Shown here in pieces: positions 1 to 8,675 of a stretch of DNA of 64,000 nt. The notes under the pieces are model-generated. The model saw nothing but the letters and a program-made list of their open reading frames with translations, made no database searches and had not been told where the DNA came from. Each line of letters begins with the position of its first letter. Position 1 is the first letter of the stretch. The DNA is from CAVQCT01 sp964371785 (GTDB lineage Bacteria; Zixibacteria; MSB-5A5; GN15; FEB-12): NCBI GenBank assembly GCA_964371785.1, contig CAYJOL010000011.1:3591-67590 (forward strand). Reading direction: 5' to 3'. The position numbers and the translations under genes were made by a program.

Positions 1-33
1 GGCCCATAAACTGCGTGTGGGCAGGTCGTAGAG

Positions 34-1161
34 GTGTCGATCGTGCCAATCAGCATCCAGCCCTATGTTTCCGACCACGAAAAGCTGGTAGTCGAATTCA
101 ATCGGCGACTCAAATCCGGCGGAGAGTCTTTCCAATTTCCGGAATCTTCCGAACCATTCTGGCTTCCCAGGAAGGAAGATCGGCGCCTGTTTCAGGAATA
201 CTACCTGGCAATAGAAGACAGCACCATGGTTCGTGGCGGCTATATTCTAAAACACCAGGACTTCGTGCTCGACCGTAAAATCATTTCGGTCGGCAATTAT
301 CAACTTCCGATTTCCGAGGGAATTATCAACAGAGACTACAATATGCTGGGCGTCCGGTTGTTGAATGACGCCCTGAGCCGCCAACCGCTTCTGTATGCCC
401 TCGGAATGGGAAGCATGCAACGGCCTCTGCCGAAGCTCCTTACCGCGCTGGGTTGGCGGTTGGTCGATGTGCCTTTCTATTTCAGAATAATCCATCGGTT
501 CCGGTTTCTGAGAAATATCCAGCACCTCAGAAAGACGAGGTTCCGAAGATTGGCGCTGGATTTGTTGGCTTTCAGCGGACTGGGGTGGCTGGCGATCAAG
601 GGGTATTTGTCGACAAGGACAAGGATTCATCGGGAAGATAGTGATATCGCGGTTGCTGAAGTGGACAGTTTTGACGGCTGGGCGGATGAACTTTGGGAAG
701 CTGCCGCACGAACTTACCTCCTTTCGGCAGTGCGTGACAGTGCGACACTGAACGTTCTTTATCCGTCTGGCGACAGCAAATTCCTGAAATTGAAGCTGGT
801 GAAAGATAGCGCAGTTGTGGGATGGGTGGTACTGTTGGACACGCAAATGGCGATGCATAAGCAATTCGGGGACATGAGGGTCGGTACGATAGTTGATTGT
901 CTGACGCAACCGGGCATGGAGTCTTCGCTCATGGCATTGGCTTCGCAATATCTCATTCACCGGGGAGTCGACTTAATCGTGTCGAATCAGGCAGCCCGGG
1001 CATACGGGGAAGCTCTCAGAAGCCAGGGATTTTTGGCCGGTCCATCGAATTTCATCTTTGCGGCATCCCCGCAACTCGCCGGTCGACTCGGCAAAATTGA
1101 ATTGGCTGTTTCACGATGTCACATTAACCGGGGCGACGGTGATGGGCCGATTCATCTTTGA
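34..1161 (+). CDS. GNAT/FemAB-like acyltransferase-fold protein
   Basis: A 375-residue soluble protein. The frame has a TAA at 7-9, so the gene is complete here; GTG at 34 is the first plausible start, with only a weak purine-rich stretch before it. The C-terminal part (about residues 220-350) has the layout of a GNAT-fold acyltransferase: an alternating strand/helix pattern and a late 'SNQAARAYGEALRSQGF' stretch like the acyl-CoA-binding helix and following strand. The N-terminal 200 residues match nothing I recognise. It lies 52 bases upstream of an old-yellow-enzyme gene on the same strand, so the two may be co-transcribed, and a glutamine-dependent amidotransferase lies just beyond in the opposite direction. 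That setting resembles small-molecule or surface-glycan modification clusters, but the substrate cannot be told from sequence. The family call rests on pattern only. Confidence 0.5.
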   Translation: MSIVPISIQPYVSDHEKLVVEFNRRLKSGGESFQFPESSEPFWLPRKEDRRLFQEYYLAIEDSTMVRGGYILKHQDFVLDRKIISVGNYQLPISEGIINRDYNMLGVRLLNDALSRQPLLYALGMGSMQRPLPKLLTALGWRLVDVPFYFRIIHRFRFLRNIQHLRKTRFRRLALDLLAFSGLGWLAIKGYLSTRTRIHREDSDIAVAEVDSFDGWADELWEAAARTYLLSAVRDSATLNVLYPSGDSKFLKLKLVKDSAVVGWVVLLDTQMAMHKQFGDMRVGTIVDCLTQPGMESSLMALASQYLIHRGVDLIVSNQAARAYGEALRSQGFLAGPSNFIFAASPQLAGRLGKIELAVSRCHINRGDGDGPIHL

Positions 1162-1213
1162 GCGAATTATTAAGTACGTGTGACGAGGCAGCGTTCGGTC
1201 AGGAGCGACGAGC

Positions 1214-2335
1214 ATGGGTTTTGACAGATTATTCGAACAATTCACAATTAAGAAACTCCGGCTCAAAAATCGTCTGGTGATGGCGCCAATGACGACAATC
1301 TCCGGTAACGCAGACGGTTCCTTTTCAGACGAAGAAGTGAACTACTTGGGACAGCGGGCAGCAGCCGGGATCGGGTTGATCATGACGCCCGCCTGTTACT
1401 GTCACAAATCCGGTCACTCGTTCGAGCGTCAGGTGGGCTGCCATAATGAGGATATGATCGCCGGGCTCACCAGATGTGCCGACGTGATCAATCGGCACGG
1501 GGCGGCTTCATTTCTGCAGATACATCACGGTGGCAACGCCGCCAAGCAGGTATATGCCGGTCGTCCTCCCATGGCACCATCGGCGGTGCACAATCGTCGC
1601 GGTACATCGGAACTGCCGCAAGCCATGTCTGAAGACGAGATCTGGATGATTGTCGAGTCGTTCGCCCGAGCAGCCGGCCGAGCACAACGGGCGGGATTTT
1701 CAGGGGTGGAACTACACGGGGCAAACACCTACCTGTTCCAGCAATTCTTTTCGCCTTTCACTAACAAGCGGTCGGATAAGTGGGGGATTGGCGCTGACAA
1801 GCAATCATCGGACCGATTGACGCACGGCACGCGGTTCGCTTGCGAGGTCGTCAAAGCTGTCCGCGCGGAAGTTGGAAACGACTATCCAATATCCTATCGC
1901 ATATCTCCCGAGGAGCCGGAGCCGCAGGGATACACCACGGCTGAGACAATCGAACTACTCAACGTCCTCATTCCACTCGGTGTCGACGTCGTGCACGTAT
2001 CAAGTTCTGCCTATGGCGTGTCGATTCGTCATGACTCGCCTTCAGCTTTGAATCCAACGAAGTCGATTCGGGATGCGATGCCTTCGCAAGTGACCGTAAT
2101 CGGCGTGGGTGGTATTATACTTCCTGACGCGGCACTGAAGGTTCTTGACGATGGGATCGATCTGGTTGCGATGGGAAAGATATTGCTTCTGGACAAGGAT
2201 TGGGGAGTCAAAGTGAAGAGCGGGCGTGTCGGCGAGATTCGGACCGGTATCAGGTCCGAGGAAGAGCGATTTCAACTTGATATTCCCCGCCCGATGGTAG
2301 CGTATACCCATCGGTTCTTCTCACCTGAGAACTGA
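1214..2335 (+). CDS. NADH:flavin oxidoreductase, old yellow enzyme family
   Basis: A 373-residue TIM-barrel flavoenzyme of the OYE/2,4-dienoyl-CoA reductase group. The N-terminus shows the usual 'LKNRLVMAPM' strand, then 'QIHHGGN' in place of the family QLxHxGR segment. The central 'ELHGANTYLFQQFFSP' and 'NKRSDKWG' correspond to the FMN- and substrate-binding loop (HGAxxYLxxQFLSPxxNxRxDxYGG). The C-terminal 'VIGVGGI' and 'DLVAMGK' strands bind FMN phosphate. There is no Fe-S or second flavin domain, so this is the short single-domain type, which reduces activated C=C bonds with NAD(P)H. The start is ATG at 1214, with 'AGGAGCGACGAGC' just upstream as ribosome site. It ends 20 bases before the convergent asparagine synthetase. 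The natural substrate is unknown. Confidence 0.9.
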   Translation: MGFDRLFEQFTIKKLRLKNRLVMAPMTTISGNADGSFSDEEVNYLGQRAAAGIGLIMTPACYCHKSGHSFERQVGCHNEDMIAGLTRCADVINRHGAASFLQIHHGGNAAKQVYAGRPPMAPSAVHNRRGTSELPQAMSEDEIWMIVESFARAAGRAQRAGFSGVELHGANTYLFQQFFSPFTNKRSDKWGIGADKQSSDRLTHGTRFACEVVKAVRAEVGNDYPISYRISPEEPEPQGYTTAETIELLNVLIPLGVDVVHVSSSAYGVSIRHDSPSALNPTKSIRDAMPSQVTVIGVGGIILPDAALKVLDDGIDLVAMGKILLLDKDWGVKVKSGRVGEIRTGIRSEEERFQLDIPRPMVAYTHRFFSPEN

Positions 2336-2355
2336 ATTGAGCGATCGGAGGCCTG

Positions 2356-4353
2356 TCAGACCGGGGCAGTGAGTGAAAAATCGTGCCAGGTACGGAATGC
2401 GTCCCGCCCCAGCGGCGCGGGCATCTCGAATTTACTGAGGTACATATCCGCGAGGAGTTGTGTCGACAGTATGCTGATAAACGACATGTTGTCTTTGAAT
2501 GACAGATGCGTGCCGGATTGTTTCAGGCATTTGTGGTACAGCCTGTCGACTGCCGCGGAATTAAATATACCAACTCGTTTAACGGCATCGGGCGAGAGCA
2601 TCTCCCTGACATAGGCAGGCGAGTCTGACTGCACAAAGCTATTGGAATCCGGCGCCATATAGGGCTGCTTGACTCTGGCAAGTATATTGGCGGGGAGTTC
2701 GGTACGCATGGCCCGCTTGAGTAGATACTTTTCTTTGAGTCCGAAAATCTTGTGCCACGGCGGCACGGTGGCGGCAAATTCAGCGACCCGATGGTCGAGA
2801 AATGGGAATCGACACTCGATCGAATTCGCCGCGGCCACCCGGTCGCCTTGTGACGAGAGGATATAGCCGGCCAGCAATGAACGAGCTTCGATATATTGGG
2901 CGCGAGAGAGATGATGCCACCGGTCAAAGTTCGATGGTAACTCACGGCCGAAGGCGGCCGAAGAATCGATCGAAGATAGTGTCTTACGCACATCTTCGGC
3001 GAAGAAGTCTTTTACTTTGGTCGTCGTGCTCATGCGCGGCATGTGGGAGAAATAGTAAGATCCCCGTGGGTCGGTGACCCCCACTCGGTAGAACTCGTAC
3101 AAGTAGGTGCCGGTCTGAGCTTGCGAAACGGGGAGCGTCGGATAGAGTTTACGGAGAAGAGCCGGTCGCCAGGTCGACTCGGGGTTACGTGACCAGAAAC
3201 TGCGGATAAGTGTTTCTTTGAATATGTCGTATCCACCAAGAATCTCGTCGGAGCCTTCGCCCGTAAGCACTACCTTGAAATTATTCTGCCTGACCAGCCC
3301 GGAGAGCATAAGCAATGGCGTCGGCGCAGTGCGGACTATCGGACGTTCAGTGTGCCAGATGACGCGTGGAAAGCTCTCCGCGATATCCCGGTAGGTGCAC
3401 AGGATCTGATGGTGACTGGTGCCAAGATAATCCGCCATCTGCTTCTGATAACTTGATTCATCAAACGCTTTATCCTGAAACGCGATAGAGAATGTCTCGA
3501 GGCGATTTTGCGTAAAGTGCCGTACTAACGCGGTGGTAACCGACGAATCCAGACCTCCGGACAAGTACGCCCCAACGGGGACATCGGCTCTCAGACGCAG
3601 GCGGACAGCATCGACCAGAAGCTCATGGAGTTCTTCCGCCCAAGAATCGACCGAACGTTTCTTGTCGAAGGTCTCGGGATAGACCATGTTCCAGTAGCGG
3701 CCGCCGGTGATCCTTCCGTTTTTGATTTCGAGATATGTTCCGGCTTCCAGTTCATTGATATTTTCGAAAGCAGTCCTGGGAGGGGCCGTGGTCCACCAGG
3801 TAAAAATCTGATCAAGACCTTCGAGATCGATTCGACGGGGAATATCGGGTTCGCAGAAAATTGCTTTTATTTCCGACGCAAAATATAACCGGTTGTTATA
3901 TACCGTGTAGAAGACAGGTCGGATACCCAAACGGTCGCGGGCAATGAACAGGGTCCGGTCTTTCTTATCGTAGATAGCAAAAGCAAACTGACCGTTGAAT
4001 CGTTTGACGCAATCTTTACCCCATTGCTCGTAGGCATGGACAATTACTTCGGTGTCTGAATGGGTGCGGAATCTGTGACCGAGCTTCTCGAGTTCCGGGC
4101 GAAGCTCGACGTAATTGAAAATTTCACCATTGAAGGTGATCCATACGGTCTCGTCTTCATTGCATAGCGGCTGCGAGCCGGTGGATAAGTCAATGATGGA
4201 AAGCCGGGCCTGACCGAGTCCGCAATAATCATCGAAATACGCTCCGAACTCGTCCGGCCCCCGGTGTTTGATACTATGCACCATCCGTCCGACCAACTCG
4301 CGCTCAGGCGCGGACTGTCCTTCCAACTGAAAGTAACCCGCTATTCCGCACAT
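2356..4353 (-). CDS. asnB: Asparagine synthase (glutamine-hydrolysing)
   Basis: A 665-residue two-domain enzyme that transfers ammonia from glutamine to aspartate (or a related carboxylate) with ATP. The N-terminal glutaminase domain begins MCGIAGYF, with the nucleophile Cys2, followed by 'RGPDE' and 'FNGEIFNY' motifs. The synthetase domain has the PP-loop 'SGGLDSS' at residues 265-271 and 'LTGEGSDE'. The length suits the long AsnB form, which is common in exopolysaccharide, lasso-peptide and secondary-metabolite clusters as well as primary metabolism. Here it stands between a flavin oxidoreductase (convergent) and a secreted protein on the same strand, with no obvious peptide or glycan cluster, so a housekeeping role is possible. 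A weak AGGT ribosome site precedes ATG 4353. Confidence 0.93.
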   Translation of the reverse strand: MCGIAGYFQLEGQSAPERELVGRMVHSIKHRGPDEFGAYFDDYCGLGQARLSIIDLSTGSQPLCNEDETVWITFNGEIFNYVELRPELEKLGHRFRTHSDTEVIVHAYEQWGKDCVKRFNGQFAFAIYDKKDRTLFIARDRLGIRPVFYTVYNNRLYFASEIKAIFCEPDIPRRIDLEGLDQIFTWWTTAPPRTAFENINELEAGTYLEIKNGRITGGRYWNMVYPETFDKKRSVDSWAEELHELLVDAVRLRLRADVPVGAYLSGGLDSSVTTALVRHFTQNRLETFSIAFQDKAFDESSYQKQMADYLGTSHHQILCTYRDIAESFPRVIWHTERPIVRTAPTPLLMLSGLVRQNNFKVVLTGEGSDEILGGYDIFKETLIRSFWSRNPESTWRPALLRKLYPTLPVSQAQTGTYLYEFYRVGVTDPRGSYYFSHMPRMSTTTKVKDFFAEDVRKTLSSIDSSAAFGRELPSNFDRWHHLSRAQYIEARSLLAGYILSSQGDRVAAANSIECRFPFLDHRVAEFAATVPPWHKIFGLKEKYLLKRAMRTELPANILARVKQPYMAPDSNSFVQSDSPAYVREMLSPDAVKRVGIFNSAAVDRLYHKCLKQSGTHLSFKDNMSFISILSTQLLADMYLSKFEMPAPLGRDAFRTWHDFSLTAPV

Positions 4354-4455
4354 TTTGTTATACCTGTTTCCGGTGATGACTCAGACCTGATAATCGGTAA
4401 ACTTCTAAGCAACATTCTACTATTTAATTGTCGGATTGTCAGGCAAAATGTTGAC

Positions 4456-5241
4456 TTACCGAAGGGGGCAGACTACGGGCGACGGACCATTGAAAAACGA
4501 ATAATCTATCAGGTAACTCAGGTCGCCAATATCGATTGCGGAATCAGCGTTGACGTCGGCCTCGTCCAGACAGAGCGGCGCCGGACCACCGACAAATGAA
4601 TATTCCACGAGGTAGACAAGGTCTGTTATATCCGTCAAATCGCCCGGGTCACCGTCGATATTGCCGGTCCCGCCGATGCAACAAAGCCCGGGATCAACCA
4701 GCACGGACGTGGTCGAAGCGTATATATAGTCCCCGGCCGTGTTAGAGAAGCCATTGGCGGCATTGCCTGCGGCATAGAACGTCGCCGGTCCGATACCTGA
4801 GTCAGGGGCGATCCAAAACAAACTCCAGCCCGGTGCAGTGTCAAATACACCGTAATCAGTTCCATCGCTGGTCTGCTTTACATACTCTCGTCCTGATGCG
4901 GCAATCGAAAGCTGAGTTCGGAGTGTGTCGGTAAGCAAAAAATGTCCGATTGGCTGGTTGACCTGATCCAGAGCGGTCAATTCGAATCCCCAGCGTTGCT
5001 GCCCGCTATTCGTGAGCTTGACTGCGACAGTTATCGTATCACCTGGCCGGTAGAACTGCGGGGCAGTGATATCAAGAGCACCAGGGCCGGAATTCAGGGT
5101 AAATTGAGAGTGACATCCGGTGCAGTCGGATTCTCCCGGGGCGTTGGTTCGCCCGTTTTGCGGTCCGCTCGAATGGCCAATCACCATACCGGAAGCGAGA
5201 AGCACAAGAAGAACTGCTAAAGCGGAAAAAGGTCTTTTCAT
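4456..5241 (-). CDS. Secreted CxxCH 'choice-of-anchor V'-like protein with dockerin-like tail
   Basis: A 261-residue exported protein. Residues 1-22 form a signal peptide. A single CTGCH motif (C40, C43, H44) follows directly, in the 'NGRTNAPGESDC' context typical of choice-of-anchor V proteins. Residues 50-175 form a beta-rich domain resembling Reeler/anchor-V folds. The C-terminal 75 residues are the dockerin-like double repeat: a Cys-Cys pair, 'GNIDGD', 'LVYLVEYSF.GGPAP', then a second copy ending in 'GPSPVVCPLR'. The CxxCH motif could bind covalent haem c, but in this family it often does not, and no cytochrome maturation genes are in view. The gene lies about 100 bases upstream of asnB on the same strand. 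ATG 5241 is the only start that gives a full signal peptide. Confidence 0.75.
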   Translation of the reverse strand: MKRPFSALAVLLVLLASGMVIGHSSGPQNGRTNAPGESDCTGCHSQFTLNSGPGALDITAPQFYRPGDTITVAVKLTNSGQQRWGFELTALDQVNQPIGHFLLTDTLRTQLSIAASGREYVKQTSDGTDYGVFDTAPGWSLFWIAPDSGIGPATFYAAGNAANGFSNTAGDYIYASTTSVLVDPGLCCIGGTGNIDGDPGDLTDITDLVYLVEYSFVGGPAPLCLDEADVNADSAIDIGDLSYLIDYSFFNGPSPVVCPLR

Positions 5242-5448
5242 TCGTCATCCGTACATTTGAGTAAGTGTTTTTATCGTCGACATACCCTCACGGAACCAAT
5301 AAGTCGAGGGGCATTCTCTTACCACTGCGTCATTTTCTCAGACAGTTCGGAGGTATTCCGACAGGTCCACCGGCAGAAGGTTTAATGGACAATATAAACC
5401 CAAATTATCGAAATATCAAATCAAAAAGACGGAACGGGGACTGACACC

Positions 5449-5485
5449 CAAAAAAACGTCGCGGCCATTGAGTGATGGCCGCGAC
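5449..5485 (-). terminator. Rho-independent terminator after the CHRD protein gene
   Basis: A perfect 11-bp inverted repeat, GTCGCGGCCAT / ATGGCCGCGAC (5458-5468 and 5475-5485), with a 6-base loop. On the minus strand it is followed by a run of seven T, just downstream of the stop at 5523. This is a classic intrinsic terminator for the CHRD-protein gene and separates it from the CxxCH protein gene. Confidence 0.88.
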
Positions 5486-5522
5486 TGCGCGTAAGAACAA
5501 CAAGGGTGCAGGGAGAAACTTG

Positions 5523-7139
5523 CTACGGGCAGCTGACCGGAGCCGGTCCGCCTGAGAATGAGTATTCGACCAGATAGACCAAGTCGCCTATGTCGACAGT
5601 GGAATCACCGTTGACATCCGCTTCTTCGTCACACGATGGAGCCGGTCCGCCCGCGAATGAGTATTCGACCAGATAGACCAGATCACCGATATCCACGGCA
5701 TCACCCGGGTCGCCATCGACATTACCGCGAATACCCACGCAACAGGTGGGGGCAGTTGGTGTAATGATCTGACCGCGAATCTCGCCCGCCGGGAAGGTGC
5801 CCGAATGGATGTTCACGTACAGGTCATCGCGGAAGAGATTGATGACATCGTTTTGGGTTAGATACCAAATCTCGTTAATCGGACTGGTGGCACTGGAAAA
5901 TCCAAACTGCACGGCACCATCGATACAGGGCGCGCCAAGGTGAACATGTCCACCGGTCACGCCGGTTACATTGTGAACCACGTTCACCGTTAATTCTGCT
6001 CCACCGGGCTTAAGCGTGACATTTGCGGTCCCTGTGGCGGAGCTCCCGGTACCCGCGCAGCTGTTCTCTTGTGACTGGTCGAGCGGAAGCGTGGCGGCGG
6101 TTGGGTCAAGCACAAATTGACCACGAATTTCGCCGGCCGGAAAATCATTGGAATGGATGTTTATGTAGAAATAACCGGCCAGCAGATTGTCGACATCGGT
6201 GGCGGTGAGCGCCCATGTTTCGCTTATGGGGCTTGTCGGAGACGAGAAGCCGAACTGAATCGGGCCGTCATAACCGATCATGCCAAGATGAATGTGTGCG
6301 TCGATCGGGCTGGTTACATCGTGCTCGCAATATACGGACAGCTGAGTCAGGTCCGCGCTCAATTCGGCAACGCAGAACCCGGCAGCGGCGCTCGCGGTGC
6401 CCGCCTGATTGCCGTCGAGTTTGAAAGCGAATATAATTGGAGACCGGACAATTTGCCCTCGAATCTCACCGCCCGGGAAAGAAGGACTATGCACGTTGGC
6501 ATAGAGGTTGCCGGCAAACAGATCCGTAACATCGGTTGGCGTAAGATTCCAGGTCTCGCTTATCGGACTGGTCGGACTCGAAAACGCAAACCTGACAGCT
6601 CCCTCTACACCCGGAGCTCCGAAGTGAACGTGAGCCGCGTTCGCGCTCGCCACGTCGTGGGTAATGAGGAGCTGTAGTTGGGTCGAGTCGGCGCTGAGCC
6701 TGGCCACTCCAAATCCCGAAGCAAAACTTCCGGTACCGGCCCCGGAGTTGGCCTGTGCTTCATTCAACAAGAAAGTAAATACGGTTGGCGCGGCCGGCAC
6801 TGCCGCGACAAAAATTGTGTCCATCATCGTGAGCGCGTGGACCTCACAATGGTACGGAAACGGTCCCGGACCATCGCCTGCCGTAAAAACCACATCATAC
6901 TGCTGACCGACAGTAGACATGGTCCCGGAATCCCAAACTTTAGGTGAGGATGGGTCTGAGGTCGTTGAGTGAAAGCCGCTCACCAGCGCCCACCGGACCG
7001 TGTCCCCTGGCTGAACGACAGTTTTCAAAGGCGAAAAGGCGAAATTAGATACGTTGACGGTGTGAATCGTAGCCGATGCCTGCCCGACCAGCAAGAGCAC
7101 GGCAAATAATCCGAGAAGACTCCTGACCCAGCGGTTCAT
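5523..7139 (-). CDS. Secreted cupredoxin - triple CHRD - dockerin-like protein
   Basis: A 538-residue exported protein. After a signal peptide (about 1-23) comes a plastocyanin-like domain (about 24-112) with a probable type-1 copper site: a His in 'SGFHSTTS' and the Cys, His and Met of 'YHCEVHALTM' (C-x2-H-x3-M). Three CHRD (chordin) domains follow, each with 'HVHFGAPG'- or 'HIHLG'-like and 'NLYANVHSPSFPGGEIRGQ'-like motifs. The C-terminal dockerin-like double repeat ends in GGPAPVSCP. CHRD domains are extracellular and poorly understood; the copper domain suggests an electron-transfer or metal role at the surface. An AGGAGG ribosome site lies before ATG 7139. A good terminator lies downstream, so the gene is probably monocistronic. 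Confidence 0.85.
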   Translation of the reverse strand: MNRWVRSLLGLFAVLLLVGQASATIHTVNVSNFAFSPLKTVVQPGDTVRWALVSGFHSTTSDPSSPKVWDSGTMSTVGQQYDVVFTAGDGPGPFPYHCEVHALTMMDTIFVAAVPAAPTVFTFLLNEAQANSGAGTGSFASGFGVARLSADSTQLQLLITHDVASANAAHVHFGAPGVEGAVRFAFSSPTSPISETWNLTPTDVTDLFAGNLYANVHSPSFPGGEIRGQIVRSPIIFAFKLDGNQAGTASAAAGFCVAELSADLTQLSVYCEHDVTSPIDAHIHLGMIGYDGPIQFGFSSPTSPISETWALTATDVDNLLAGYFYINIHSNDFPAGEIRGQFVLDPTAATLPLDQSQENSCAGTGSSATGTANVTLKPGGAELTVNVVHNVTGVTGGHVHLGAPCIDGAVQFGFSSATSPINEIWYLTQNDVINLFRDDLYVNIHSGTFPAGEIRGQIITPTAPTCCVGIRGNVDGDPGDAVDIGDLVYLVEYSFAGGPAPSCDEEADVNGDSTVDIGDLVYLVEYSFSGGPAPVSCP

Positions 7140-7264
7140 TGGTTAACCTCCTATGATAACTGAACTTATGGCATCGCGCCGACCCTCTGGCGGGAGCGGT
7201 GATGCGACGCTCGATGTGATTGTTCAACAGAGATGACATTGGTCTATTTAGTACAGTCGGAACC

Positions 7265-7303
7265 AGCAAAACGGAAAAGGCGGCATCCGTTCCGCCTTTT
7301 CCG
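7265..7303 (-). terminator. Rho-independent terminator after the DUF5666 lipoprotein gene
   Basis: A perfect 12-bp inverted repeat, CGGAAAAGGCGG / CCGCCTTTTCCG (7272-7283 and 7292-7303), with an 8-base loop. On the minus strand it is followed by TTTTGCTGG, 23 bases past the stop codon of the DUF5666 gene. Confidence 0.8.
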
Positions 7304-7326
7304 AAGTCAGGGGACAGCGTTTGGAA

Positions 7327-8529
7327 TTACAAGTTATTGTCCTGCTTCATCAGGACTATCTGGAACGAAGCTGAGTCGGTGGCAAAACCATAGACTTCCA
7401 CCAGCATGCCGACCGTAAAGTCCGTGAGGGCAAGATTCTGGTTATTCAATCCCCGAAGCATGGTCGAGGCAACCACAAAGCCAACGCGGCTCTCAGTGTC
7501 AAATGAAACGCTTCCCGTGCCCAGGTCGATTCCCGTGAGGTGGGCCTTGAACTCGATTTCATGATTCAAATCAAACATGCCGTCTTCGAGTTCAATTGCA
7601 ACCGCATAGAGTGTATCGGTTGAAATGCGATTCGCATGGATTTCGACGGTGTCACCGACACTCAGATGAGCCAGCGTGATGCGGACCTTGATATCATCCT
7701 TACCAAAAGTATCGTCGCCGGAATCATCGGCTCCCCGTTTCGCGAACGATGTGGTAGCTGAGGTATCCTGTTCCTGCTTGCTGAAAATGAAGGTCAGGCT
7801 ATCGGTTCGGATAGCCTCGGGGCGCTCATTCAAGTAGATTATCCCGGTTTCGTGATCGACTGAGGCAATACTGCCTTTGAACTCAAGTTCCGATTCAAAA
7901 GTGTCCTCATCGCGAAGGCGGACACGGTCGGCCAGCAAGGAGCCGTCGAGCTGGGTCGCGCCGCGCACTTCAACCGAATCGCCCGGCGCGATTTCGTCGA
8001 GGGTGATTGGAAGTTCGGCGCTTGATATCTTGTGAACGATCGTTGCGGCTGGAGCGACCACGATCAGAGTCAGGTTGTCAGCCAGCATAATCGTACGGGC
8101 GACCGGATCAATCTGTGAGACCCGGCCCCTCAATTCGAGTTCGTTGTTCTCATCAGGGCGGACGCGCACCCGATTCGCCAGGAGCGTGCCGTTGCCCTGC
8201 ATATCGCCACGGACCTCAAGAGAATCGCCCGGGAGGATGCTTCCAAGGGTAGTGGGAGTTTCGCCGCCGCCGTCCTTGAACACAACTTCGGCAGCGGGGT
8301 CAACCACGATAGTGACAGGTTGATTGACCAGAGTGATCGTGCGGGAAGTGCTGTCGATAGAGGACGCGCGGCCATACAATTCGACCTGGCCCTGGACGGA
8401 TGAAGGTTTGCCGTTCGAGGATCCTCCGTCGGCAGAATTCATCGGATTGTTCCCAGTGCAGCCTGAGAAAGCGGCGATACCCAGTAGCGTCAGCATCGCG
8501 GCGGTCTTGGTCAGGGATTCCATTCTCAT
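7327..8529 (-). CDS. DUF5666-repeat lipoprotein
   Basis: A 400-residue lipoprotein. ATG 8529 is chosen because AGAGAGGT lies just upstream and because it gives a normal lipoprotein signal ending in the lipobox-like 'AAFSGC'; upstream ATGs would add a non-signal extension. Three clear and one or two weaker repeats of about 70 residues follow. They share the pattern 'hxGxhxxIDxxxRTIxLxxxxxxhVxxxAxV', then 'GDSLEVRGxxQxxGxLLAxRVRV', which is the DUF5666 signature (OB-like beta-barrel). The function of the domain is not established. The gene stands behind a terminator that separates it from the subtilase operon, so it probably has its own promoter in the approximately 80-base gap. It is likely anchored in a membrane facing the periplasm or outside. 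Confidence 0.8.
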   Translation of the reverse strand: MRMESLTKTAAMLTLLGIAAFSGCTGNNPMNSADGGSSNGKPSSVQGQVELYGRASSIDSTSRTITLVNQPVTIVVDPAAEVVFKDGGGETPTTLGSILPGDSLEVRGDMQGNGTLLANRVRVRPDENNELELRGRVSQIDPVARTIMLADNLTLIVVAPAATIVHKISSAELPITLDEIAPGDSVEVRGATQLDGSLLADRVRLRDEDTFESELEFKGSIASVDHETGIIYLNERPEAIRTDSLTFIFSKQEQDTSATTSFAKRGADDSGDDTFGKDDIKVRITLAHLSVGDTVEIHANRISTDTLYAVAIELEDGMFDLNHEIEFKAHLTGIDLGTGSVSFDTESRVGFVVASTMLRGLNNQNLALTDFTVGMLVEVYGFATDSASFQIVLMKQDNNL

Positions 8530-8606
8530 GTTACCTCTCTTTGTCTCCTGGTTGATTATTGGTTTCAGTCGACAGAGCAGATAACCGAGTGATTCGTACA
8601 TCATCG

Positions 8607-8646
8607 AAAACTAAAAGCCCCACTATTATGTGGTAATAGTGGGGCT
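8607..8646 (-). terminator. Rho-independent terminator closing the sigma-CHAT-subtilase operon
   Basis: A perfect 13-bp inverted repeat, AGCCCCACTATTA / TAATAGTGGGGCT (8616-8628 and 8634-8646), with a 5-base loop. It is followed on the minus strand by TTTAGTTTTC, 30 bases after the subtilase stop codon. It marks the 3' end of the four-gene operon. Confidence 0.88.
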
Positions 8647-8675
8647 AGACAGTCCGTTATGCTGGGCGAATCGAG

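Noticed and set aside
247..960. A 237-codon minus frame opposite the first gene
   Set aside because: His/Arg/Gln-rich translation without domain or ribosome site; the plus frame has the GNAT-like pattern.
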